From CAZIOH01 sp964540815 (GTDB taxonomy: Bacteria > Myxococcota_A > Polyangia > Fen-1088), in NCBI GenBank assembly GCA_964540815.1, contig CAZIOH010000039.1, positions 1-58,139 on the forward strand: a DNA stretch of 58,139 bases, in the 5' to 3' direction. Below the pieces are notes generated by a model. The model ran no database searches. It saw only the letters and a program-made list of their open reading frames with translations, and had not been told where the DNA came from. Each line of letters opens with the position of its first letter. Within the stretch, counting starts at the first letter, position 1. This document shows positions 32,791-40,968 of this stretch, piece after piece. The translations under genes and the position numbers were made by a program.

Positions 32791-34008
32791 CTACGGGATG
32801 TCGATGTTGGGGCAGCCGAAGATGATCTCGACCTTGTTGGCGGCGGTGGTCTTGATCATGTCGCACCACGAGCCGAAGACCTCGACCGCCATGTTGGTCG
32901 AGTCGGTGTAGTCCCAGCCGTCGGCGTGGGTGGGATCGGCGGGCGCCTTCACGCCGCTCACCTTGACCGCGATCTTGGTCGGCACCGGGGGGGCCTTGGT
33001 GAAGTTGAAGACACAGGTCTGCGCCACGGTCGTGATGGCGGTGAACGCCGCCACCAGCTCGTCCTTGGTCGAGCCGAGGTAGAACTTGCTGGCGATCGGG
33101 TTGGGATCGGGGCGGGCTTCGCCGCCAGCGAGCGCCCAGTCGTTCAGGGTCTTGGTGTCGGATGCCTTGGTCGCGACCCCCACCACGAAGGTCGGGAACC
33201 CCGCCGCCGCGGCGCTGCCGATCGCGGTGGTCGCGGCCGCGACCGCGGCCATGCTGCCGCCACCGCTGAAGGACAGGCTGCCGACGGTCCCCGAGCACGA
33301 CGGCTGCCCGTCGGTCGCGAACAGGATGAACTTGCGGTGGTCGTTCATGATGCCCGACAGGTAGGTCTTGGCCACGTCGAACACCCCACCGGTCGGCGTG
33401 CCGTTCCCGAGGGGCATGGTCGCGCTGGCCTGGGCGGCGATCGCCGCCCCGTTCTTGGGCGAGATCGGCACGTCGATCTTGCTGGTGAGGGTGGCCTGGG
33501 CGCACTGTGCCCCGTCCTCCGGGAAGCTCTTGAACCCCCAGGAGATGTCACCGCCCACGGTGGTCACCACGTCGGTCAAGGCCGGCACGATCTGGCTCCA
33601 CTTGGAGGGCGTGGTGGATCCGGCCGGGATGTCCTTGTCCATCGAGTCACGCGCCATCGAGGCCGAGCGATCCAGCAACACCAGGATGTCCACCGGACGG
33701 CGCTCGAGGTCGAAGGTCTCGAGACCACAGCTCATCTCCCCACCCTGGCCGTTGCCACTGATGAGGGTCCGGCCGCCGCTGCCCGACAGGGGCACGGCCC
33801 CTGTGCTGCCTCCGCTGCCTGGCAGTCCGAGGCCGAGGCCAACCCCACCCGAGCCCGATGCGGCCCCCATGCCTGCCTGGTCCACCTTCGCGCAGGCCGC
33901 GAAGACCACGACCAGTTCCACCGCGAGCACGACGGCCACACCCTTCACACCCGGAGCCTTCGCCCGGTCACACCTCACGCGCGAATGTCTCTCGAATCTC
34001 ATCGCCAT
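32791..34008 (-). CDS. VWA-domain lipoprotein
   Basis: 405 residues from ATG 34008 (the frame is open further up to 34176 but that part is not protein-like). Signal peptide with lipobox FAAC (Cys39), a Gly/Ser-rich linker of 60 residues, then a von Willebrand A domain from about residue 115: VDILVLLDRSASMARDSM carries the metal site DxSxS, followed by the conserved Thr in PTGGVFDVAKTYL and the Asp in LFATDGQPSC. Such domains bind proteins or ligands through a divalent cation. The last 130 residues (VFNFTKAPPVPTK and following) form a further beta-rich part with paired Cys. It lies inside the galacturonate locus on the opposite strand, so its link to pectin use is uncertain. Confidence 0.88.
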   Translation of the reverse strand: MAMRFERHSRVRCDRAKAPGVKGVAVVLAVELVVVFAACAKVDQAGMGAASGSGGVGLGLGLPGSGGSTGAVPLSGSGGRTLISGNGQGGEMSCGLETFDLERRPVDILVLLDRSASMARDSMDKDIPAGSTTPSKWSQIVPALTDVVTTVGGDISWGFKSFPEDGAQCAQATLTSKIDVPISPKNGAAIAAQASATMPLGNGTPTGGVFDVAKTYLSGIMNDHRKFILFATDGQPSCSGTVGSLSFSGGGSMAAVAAATTAIGSAAAAGFPTFVVGVATKASDTKTLNDWALAGGEARPDPNPIASKFYLGSTKDELVAAFTAITTVAQTCVFNFTKAPPVPTKIAVKVSGVKAPADPTHADGWDYTDSTNMAVEVFGSWCDMIKTTAANKVEIIFGCPNIDIP

Positions 34009-34038
34009 GCTGAATGGTAGCCGGCCCCGAGAGCTACC

Positions 34039-34072
34039 GGGCGCCGCGCCGATGACTACCGACGCGGCGCCC
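34039..34072. promoter_or_regulatory. 10-bp inverted repeat upstream of the VWA lipoprotein gene
   Basis: GGGCGCCGCG (34039-34048) and CGCGGCGCCC (34063-34072) form a perfect 10-bp stem around a 14-base loop, 31 bases before the lipoprotein ATG on the minus strand and about 210 bases before the transporter gene on the plus strand. It may be a leader hairpin or an operator. Confidence 0.4.
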
Positions 34073-34285
34073 TGAAGCTGCCCCGGAATCCTGGTGAACG
34101 GCGGTCTTCCTGGTTCCCCCCAAAACGGCCACCGTATCACCTGGACACCCCTACAGTGTCGTGACCGCTCGATCACGGCTCAGCAAAAAACCCCGAAATC
34201 CCGCGGTGATCTCGGGAAATTTTCTCTGCCCGTGCGATTTGCGATTGTCCTTGCGGGCGCAAACCTTTTCCTGCAAAACGGGCCG

Positions 34286-35686
34286 ATGGCAGCCACGCGC
34301 GACGCCGGAATTCCGCTCGCTGGACCCGCCGACGGGGTTGAGAATCGGGATGAGGATGAAGCTGTTGGACGGTATCGGTGGGTGGTGTGCAGTCTGCTCT
34401 TCTTCGCCACCACCATCAACTACATCGACCGGCAGATCCTCTCGCTGCTGAAGCCGATCCTCGACGAGCAGCTCGGATGGACCAACGCCCAGTTCGGACA
34501 GGTGAACGCCGCCTTCCAGGCCTCCTACGCGGTCGGGCTCCTCGTCTTCGGGGCGGTGATCGATCGCGTGGGGACGCGGCTCGGCTATGCGCTGTCGATC
34601 GCCGCCTGGAGCGCGGCGGCCATCGCCCACTCCGCGGTGGGGAGCATCTCGGGCTTCTTCCGCGCCCGCGTCGCGCTCGGCCTCGGCGAGGGCGGCAACT
34701 TCCCGTCGGCCATCAAGGCCGTCGCGCTGTGGTTCCCCCGGCGCGAACGGGCCTTTGCCACGGCGCTCTTCAACTCGGGCGCGAACGTGGGGGCCATCAT
34801 CGCACCCGCCACGATCCCGGTGATCGCGCTGCACTGGGGCTGGCGCTCGGCCTTCGTGGCGGCCGGGCTGGCGGGCTTCGTGTGGCTCGGATTCTGGATC
34901 ATCTTCTACGAGGTCCCCGAGCGCGCGAGGCGCGTGACCGCCGCCGAGCTGGCCCACATCAGGAGCGATCCGCGCGACACCGAGGCCACCGCCACCGGGA
35001 GGCTCGGGTGGGGCCAGCTCCTGCGCTACCGGCAGGCGTGGTCGTTCGTGGTGGCCAAGTTCCTCACCGATCCGGTGTGGTGGTTCTTTCTCATCTGGCT
35101 GCCCGACTACTTCAAGAAGACGCGCGGCCTCGATCTCAAGAAGAGCTGGGTTCACCTGGTGACGGTCTACACGGTGGTGACGGTCCTGAGCGTGCTCGGC
35201 AGCTGGGCGACGGGCGCCCTGACCCGCCGCGGGGTGGGCGTGAACCGCGCGCGCAAGCTCAGCATGCTGGTCGCGGCCCTGACGGTCTTGCCGATCCTGC
35301 TCGTCACCCGGGCCGGCGACTGGACCGCGGTGTTCCTGATCGGCCTGGCGGGAGCCAGCCATCAGGCCTGGTCGGCCAACCTGTACACCAGCGTGTCCGA
35401 CATGTTCCCGAAGCGCGCGGTGGCCTCGCTGGTCGGCCTCGGCGGCATGGCCGGCTCCGTCGGCGGGATCCTGTTCCCGCTCTTCTCGGGCAAGCTGCTC
35501 GACACCTTCCAGTCGAGAGGCAACGTCACCGCCGGGTATGCCATCCTCTTCGGCATCTGCGGCACGGCCTACCTGGCCGCCTTCGCCCTCGGCCACCTCC
35601 TCGCCCCCCGCTTCGATCCGATCACCGATCTGCCGACCGACAATCAGTCCCCGCCTGCGCCTGGACCTTCCACTGAGCCATCCTGA
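34286..35686 (+). CDS. exuT: MFS hexuronate transporter (ExuT-like)
   Basis: 466 residues from ATG 34286; the 64 codons upstream in frame are not conserved-looking. Twelve membrane segments are visible. The first, SLLFFATTINYIDRQILSLL, with the following LGWTNAQFGQVNAAFQASYA, GLGEGGNFPSAIKAVALWFP and ALFNSGANVGAI, is typical of the anion:cation symporter branch that includes the hexuronate transporter ExuT. It would bring galacturonate or glucuronate across the inner membrane with protons. It lies beside uxaA-uxaB and the pectin hydrolases, which supports galacturonate as substrate. No regulator gene (ExuR/UxaR) is next to it. Confidence 0.88.
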   Translation: MAATRDAGIPLAGPADGVENRDEDEAVGRYRWVVCSLLFFATTINYIDRQILSLLKPILDEQLGWTNAQFGQVNAAFQASYAVGLLVFGAVIDRVGTRLGYALSIAAWSAAAIAHSAVGSISGFFRARVALGLGEGGNFPSAIKAVALWFPRRERAFATALFNSGANVGAIIAPATIPVIALHWGWRSAFVAAGLAGFVWLGFWIIFYEVPERARRVTAAELAHIRSDPRDTEATATGRLGWGQLLRYRQAWSFVVAKFLTDPVWWFFLIWLPDYFKKTRGLDLKKSWVHLVTVYTVVTVLSVLGSWATGALTRRGVGVNRARKLSMLVAALTVLPILLVTRAGDWTAVFLIGLAGASHQAWSANLYTSVSDMFPKRAVASLVGLGGMAGSVGGILFPLFSGKLLDTFQSRGNVTAGYAILFGICGTAYLAAFALGHLLAPRFDPITDLPTDNQSPPAPGPSTEPS

Positions 35687-35817
35687 TTGGCGACACAGGG
35701 ACTGCAGGACTGAGTACCAGACGGGTGCGTTCCTGGCCTGCAGGGCGAACAAACCTTCTCTTCACAGGCGCCCATTCCCAGCGCGACAATCCCCGCCAGG
35801 AAGAATTTGACCGCCAT
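35644..35817 (-). CDS. Small cysteine-rich lipoprotein
   Basis: 57 residues from ATG 35817 (or 62 from ATG 35832; the two starts lie in a short direct repeat of ATGGCGGTCAA). A signal peptide of 17 residues ends in lipobox MGAC (Cys18). The mature part has the near repeat VCSPCRPGTHPSGTQ and SCSPCVANQDGS. Its 3' end overlaps the end of the exuT gene on the other strand by 43 bases. The clean signal peptide and codon use make it a believable small gene; function unknown. Confidence 0.55.
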   Translation of the reverse strand: MAVKFFLAGIVALGMGACEEKVCSPCRPGTHPSGTQSCSPCVANQDGSVEGPGAGGD

Positions 35818-35900
35818 TTGACCGCCATTCATGGGGCTGAATGCATCGCCTTCACACTCAACCACGCTGGCTGATCGGAAGCCCAGTTCTCGACCCGGGG

Positions 35901-36317
35901 TCAGTCCGCGACGAGCTCGACCGTCACGTTGCCGCGGGTGGCGTTCGAGTAGGGGCACACCTGATGGGCCCGCTCCATGAGCGCGTGGGTCTCCTCCTTG
36001 GACAGCCCCTCCACGTGCCCCCGGAGGACGACCGAGAGCACGTACCGCTTGTCGTCGGTCACGTTGAAGGACACCTGGGCGGTCACGTGCGCGTCGGTCA
36101 GGGGCTTCCTGTCCATGCGGGCGACTGTGCGCAGCGCACTCTCGAAGCAGGCGCCGTATCCCGCGGCGAAGAGCTGCTCGGGGTTGCTGCCGCGCCCCCC
36201 GGGGCCTCCCATCTCCTTCGGCACCCTCATGTCGACGTCGAGCACTCCGTCGTCGGAACGGACATGACCCTCCCGTCCCCCATGGGCCGTCGCGACGGCC
36301 GTGTAAAGCGTCTTCAT
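35901..36317 (-). CDS. ohr: Organic hydroperoxide resistance protein (Ohr/OsmC family)
   Basis: 138 residues, the standard size. The two reactive cysteines are Cys57 (AAGYGACFESAL) and Cys121 (HQVCPYSNATRGN), with the Ohr-type N terminus MKTLYTAVATAHGGREGHV and NPEQLFAAGY. Ohr is a cytoplasmic thiol peroxidase that reduces organic hydroperoxides using lipoylated proteins. The conserved arginine and glutamate of the active site could be among R and E in RGSNPEQ. No OhrR regulator gene is next to it. Confidence 0.93.
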   Translation of the reverse strand: MKTLYTAVATAHGGREGHVRSDDGVLDVDMRVPKEMGGPGGRGSNPEQLFAAGYGACFESALRTVARMDRKPLTDAHVTAQVSFNVTDDKRYVLSVVLRGHVEGLSKEETHALMERAHQVCPYSNATRGNVTVELVAD

Positions 36318-36403
36318 CCAGGAGTTATAGGCATCGAGCGCCGATCCGCCAGGCCCCGAGCGGCGTGCGTCGCCGATGTTACAAGGGCGAAATCAACCCC
36401 GGA

Positions 36404-37857
36404 TCAGAGCACGTACTGGGACAGGTCCTCGTCCTCGAGGATCCCCTTCAGCCGCTCCTGCACGTAGGCGGCGGTGATGGGGATGGTGGTCTGCCCGAGC
36501 TCCGGGGCCTCGAACGCCAGATCGTCGAGCACCCGCTCCATGATGGTGTGGAGCCGCCGTGCGCCTATGTTCTCCATGCGCACGTTCACCTCGGCCGCCA
36601 CCCGTGCGATCTCCAGGATCGCGTCCGGCCGGATGTCGAGCGTCACGCCCTCGGTGGCCAGCAAGGCGGTGTACTGCTTGGTCAGGGCATTCTCGGGCTC
36701 GGTCAGGATGCGCACCAGATCCTCGTTGGACAGGGACTCGAGCTCGACCCGGATGGGAAAGCGCCCCTGCAGCTCCGGGATCAGATCCTTCGGCTTCGAG
36801 ACGTGAAACGCCCCGGCCGCCACGAACAGCACGTGGTCGGTCTTGAGCGGACCGTGCTTGGTCGACACGGTCGAGCCCTCGACGATCGGCAGGAGATCGC
36901 GCTGCACGCCCTCGCGCGACACGTCCGGGCCCCCCGACCCTCCCCCTTCCCGCCCCGCGACCTTGTCGATCTCGTCGATGAAGATGATCCCCGCCTCCTC
37001 GGCCCGTCGGATGGCCTCCTTGCCGAGCTTGTCGACGTCCATGCGCTTGGCGGCCTCCTCGTCGGTCAGCGCCTCGAGCGCCTCGGGCACGGTCAGGCGC
37101 CGCTTCTTGGTCTTCTTCGCCATCTGCGGCATCATGTCCTTGAGGTTGAGGACCATCTCCTCCATCCCGGTCCCCGAGAACATGTCGATCACGGTCTGTC
37201 CGCTCTCGGCGGTCTCGATCTCCACCGTGCGGTCGTCGAGCTTCCCGTCGCGCAGCAGCCGGCGCAGAGAGTCGCGCGAGGCGTTCGGCCCTGGGCCCTC
37301 CGCGCCAGACGCCGGCGCGCCCCCGGCCCCCATCGTGGCGTCTCCGATGGCCGGCATCGGGATGGCTCCGCTCGCCGAGCGCCCTCCCGGGCCGATGGGC
37401 GGCAACAGCGCATCGAGCAGGCGCTCCTCGGCGGCCTCCCTGGCGAGCGGCCACACCCGGTCACGCTCCTCCGCGCGCACCATCTGGACCGCGGTCTCGG
37501 CCAGGTCGCGCACCATCGACTCCACGTCGCGCCCCACGTAGCCGACCTCGGTGAACTTGGAGGCCTCGACCTTGACGAAGGGAGCGCCGGCCAGACGGGC
37601 CAGCCGTCGCGCGATCTCGGTCTTCCCGACCCCGGTCGGGCCGATGAGCATGATGTTCTTCGGCGTGATCTCGTCGCGCATGGGCGGCGACACCTGCTGG
37701 CGACGCCACCGGTTGCGCAGGGCCACGGCCACCGCGCGCTTGGCGGCCTTCTGCCCCACGATGTACCGATCCAGCTCTTCGACGATGGCCCGCGGCGTGA
37801 GCTGCTCGGGTTTGAGCTTCGAGACGCTGGGCCTGGCGGGCGAGGACGACACGTGGC

Positions 37858-37861
<4 letters not shown>
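36404..37861 (-). CDS. hslU: HslU ATPase subunit of the HslUV protease
   Basis: 485 residues. Begins LTPRAIVEELDRYIVGQKAAKRAVAVALRNRWRR in parts; Walker A GPTGVGKTE, Walker B IIFIDEIDK, and the C-terminal sensor region ARRLHTIMERVLDDLAFEAP. HslU forms a hexamer that unfolds proteins and passes them to HslV. The C-terminal residues DLSQYVL match the conserved tail inserted between HslV subunits. The I-domain carries a Gly/Ala/Pro-rich insert (about 145-185). The start is TTG 37861 overlapping the hslV stop (TTGA) or GTG 37852. Operon xerC-hslV-hslU. Confidence 0.96.
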
Positions 37862-38393
<532 letters not shown>

Positions 38394-38397
<4 letters not shown>

Positions 38398-39374
38398 GCG
38401 CGGGACCTCGGGTGGGCTTTGTCGTAGACGGCCATCAGGTGATCGATGTCGACGTGAGCATATCGCTGGGTGGTCCGGATGCTCTCGTGTCCGAGCATTT
38501 CCTGGATCGATCGCAGATCGGCCCCCTCGCCGAGCAGGTGGGTGGCGAAGCTGTGCCGGAGGCCATGCGGGGAGACCAGCGGCGCTCCAGTGGCCCGCTC
38601 CCGGGTCCCGAGCAAGCGCCGAACACCCCGCGGGGTGAGCCGTCGGCCGCGGCGGCTCAGGAACATCGCCGCGGCGGCGGCCGAGCTCGCCGGGCGCGCC
38701 CCGGCCAGCAGGCTGGCGCGCCCGGGCGTGCGGCCGAGGTCGCCGCCGAGGTATCTCTCGATGGCCGCGACGGCCTGACGCCCGATCGGGACGATGCGAT
38801 CCTTGCGCCCCTTGCCCTGCCGGACCTTCACCAGGCCGCCCCCGTCGTCGCTGCGATCGAGGTCCTCGAGATCGAGCCCACACGCCTCCGACACCCGTAG
38901 CCCGCTGCCGTAGATCGCCTCGAGGAGGGCGGTGTCCCGGCGCTCCTCGGCCTCCGCGATCTCGGCCGAGACGCCGCGTCGGTCGGTGGCGCGGGCCGGC
39001 AGCCTGGTGTCGAGCAAGCGGCCCACCTCTTCCTTGCCGAGGAATCTCGGCAGGCGCTTGGCGCGTCTCGGAGGCCGCAGGCCCGCGACCGGGCTCGACG
39101 CCAGGAGGCGCCGCCGCACCAGCCAGCGAAAGAACGCCCGCAGGGAGGACAGCTTCCGCGCCAGGGTCACGGCATCGTTTCGCCCGTGCAGGGAGGCGAG
39201 GTACCCGCGGCACACCAGCACGTCGAGCTCCGCCGGCCGGGGCTCGCGCCCGAGCAGGTGGCGGGCGAAGGCCTGGAATTCCCGGAGATCGGTCAGGTAG
39301 GCGCGCACCGTGTGCTCCGAGGCGCGCCGCTCGCCGCGCAGGTGCCCCTCGAACAGCTTCAGCGCCGCGTCCAT
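38394..39374 (-). CDS. xerC: Tyrosine recombinase XerC
   Basis: 326 residues from ATG 39374. N-terminal SAM-like DNA-binding domain (FEGHLRGERRASEHTVRAYLTDL in parts), then the catalytic domain with the full set of residues: Arg in YGSGLRVSEA, Lys in GKGRKDRIVP, His and Arg in PHGLRHSFATHLL, His in MLGHESIRTTQ and the nucleophile Tyr near residue 305 in RYAHVD. With XerD it resolves chromosome dimers at dif. About 25 residues longer than usual because of an insert after the DTRLP segment. First gene of the xerC-hslV-hslU operon, an arrangement known from several phyla. Confidence 0.93.
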
Positions 39375-39535
39375 GGGCGAGATCGTAGCCCATGCCGCGC
39401 CGCCCGCTAAGGAAACCGATCGGAACCGCTGCGCGAGGTTCTCGCGATGCAGCCTGGACTGAAGTGGGGCCCGTGCCGCGCGGTACTTTCGTGGCAGGGG
39501 CCCATTCCGTTCGGCGGCACCGGGCCGAAGCCCCC

Positions 39536-39580
39536 GAGCCCGACGACTCGGGCTCTCCCCCGCGCTTCGCGGCGCGGGGG
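39536..39580. terminator. two successive strong hairpins
   Basis: GAGCCCGA-CGAC-TCGGGCTC (39536-39555, 8-bp stem) and CCCCCGCGC-TTCGCG-GCGCGGGGG (39557-39580, 9-bp stem) sit side by side in the 274-base space between the divergent xerC and RNA methyltransferase genes. No T-run follows the second. They may act as leader structures of the methyltransferase mRNA, stop transcription coming from elsewhere, or be repeat elements. Nothing else is recognisable in this space. Confidence 0.4.
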
Positions 39581-39648
39581 TTCGCCCTCTTTCGGCGGGT
39601 GCACTGGCAGACGTGTGCCGGGTGTTGGATGCTGCTCCCCCGCCACCC

Positions 39649-40932
39649 ATGGATCCCGAGACGCCCCCCCTGACTGCGCCCGCCCGGCTCGACCCGCCCG
39701 GCTCGACCCTGGTGGGGCGTGAGCTCGACGTCGTCATCCACGCGCTCGATGCGACCGGCACCGGGGTGGGCGCCGCGGCTGGAATCGCGCCCGACGGGCT
39801 GGCGGAATCGGTGGTCCTCGTCCCGTTCACCCTCCCGGGCGAACACGTCCGCGCGCGCGTCTGGCGGGCGCGCGGACGCGAGGTCGCCGCCGATCTCCTC
39901 GGCGTCACCCGCCCGAGCCCCGCCCGGGTCGCGCCCGGGTGCGCGCTCTTCGGAACCTGCGGCGGCTGCCAGGTGCAACACCTCGCGCCTTCCGCCCAGC
40001 TCGCCTGGAAGACCGCGCTCGTCCGCGCCGCGCTCGATCCGGTCGGCCTGGCCGCGCTGGTTCGGGACTGCATCCCCTCGCCGCGGGTCTACGGCTACCG
40101 CTCCAAGCTGACCCCCCACTACGAGGTGCCCCACAAGCGGGACCCGCCCGGCGCCGGCGCCGGCGCCGCCCCAGCCATCGGCTTCCTGCGCGCCGGCCGT
40201 CGCCATGCGCTGGTGGATGTCCCGCGGTGCCCGCTCGCCACCGACGGCGTCAACGCCGCCCTCCCGGCCCTGCGCGCCGCCGCGCACGAGGCGGCGCGCG
40301 GTCGTCGGCGCGGGGCCTCGCTCCTCCTGCGCGAAGGCGCGAGCGGGGTCACGAGCGACCCCGACGCGCGCGTCGTCGAGCGCGTGGGGACACTCAGCCT
40401 GGAGTTCGCGGCCCGTGAGTTCTTCCAGAACAACCCGTTCTTGCTGCCGGCCCTGGTGGATTTCGTCATCGACGGCGCCGTCTCGACCGGCGCCACGCTG
40501 CTCGTCGACACCTACTCGGGCAGCGGGCTCTTCGCGCTCGCGGCCGCCCGCCGCTTCCGGCGCGTGCTCGGGGTCGAGGTGAGCGCCGCCGCCGTCGCCG
40601 CCGCGCGCGCGAACGCCGTCGCGAACGGGCTCGGCAACGTCGCGTTCCTCGCCGCCCCGGCCGCCCACATCTTCGCCAGCGTGGTGGACGAGGGCCCGGA
40701 CGCCGCGGTCATCGTGGATCCACCGCGCAAGGGAGCCGATCCCTCGTTCCTCGACCAGCTCGTGACCTTTGCGCCGCGCTCGGTGGTCTACGTGTCGTGC
40801 AACCCCGAGACCGCGGCGCGCGACCTCGCCCACCTGGCGGCGGCGGGCTTCACGGTCGTCACCGTCCAGCCTTTCGACATGTTCCCTCAGACCCGCCACG
40901 TGGAGAGCGTGACGGTCCTGCACCGCGTTTGA
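39649..40932 (+). CDS. RumA/TrmA-family RNA (uracil-5-)-methyltransferase
   Basis: 427 residues from ATG 39649 (GTG 39613 would add 12). An N-terminal TRAM-like domain (DVVIHALDATGTGVG, VVLVPFTLPGEHVRARV) is followed by an iron-sulphur motif C-x5-CGGC (CALFGTCGGC), with a probable fourth ligand in VPRCPLA, as in RumA/RlmD. The SAM-binding part has LVDTYSGSGLFAL, and the catalytic block is IVDPPRKGAD then YVSCNPET with the nucleophilic Cys. It methylates uracil in rRNA or tRNA; which site cannot be said. Ends 36 bases from the convergent topA. Confidence 0.92.
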   Translation: MDPETPPLTAPARLDPPGSTLVGRELDVVIHALDATGTGVGAAAGIAPDGLAESVVLVPFTLPGEHVRARVWRARGREVAADLLGVTRPSPARVAPGCALFGTCGGCQVQHLAPSAQLAWKTALVRAALDPVGLAALVRDCIPSPRVYGYRSKLTPHYEVPHKRDPPGAGAGAAPAIGFLRAGRRHALVDVPRCPLATDGVNAALPALRAAAHEAARGRRRGASLLLREGASGVTSDPDARVVERVGTLSLEFAAREFFQNNPFLLPALVDFVIDGAVSTGATLLVDTYSGSGLFALAAARRFRRVLGVEVSAAAVAAARANAVANGLGNVAFLAAPAAHIFASVVDEGPDAAVIVDPPRKGADPSFLDQLVTFAPRSVVYVSCNPETAARDLAHLAAAGFTVVTVQPFDMFPQTRHVESVTVLHRV

Positions 40933-40968
40933 GTCCGATCCAGGTCGAGCCCCGTCCTGGTCTTGGTG

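Noticed and set aside
23711..35752. A susC/susD-like pair or TonB receptor in the pectin locus
   Set aside because: No protein in the region has a TonB box, plug or SusD-type features; only the four operon genes, uxaAB, the VWA lipoprotein and the transporter are supported.
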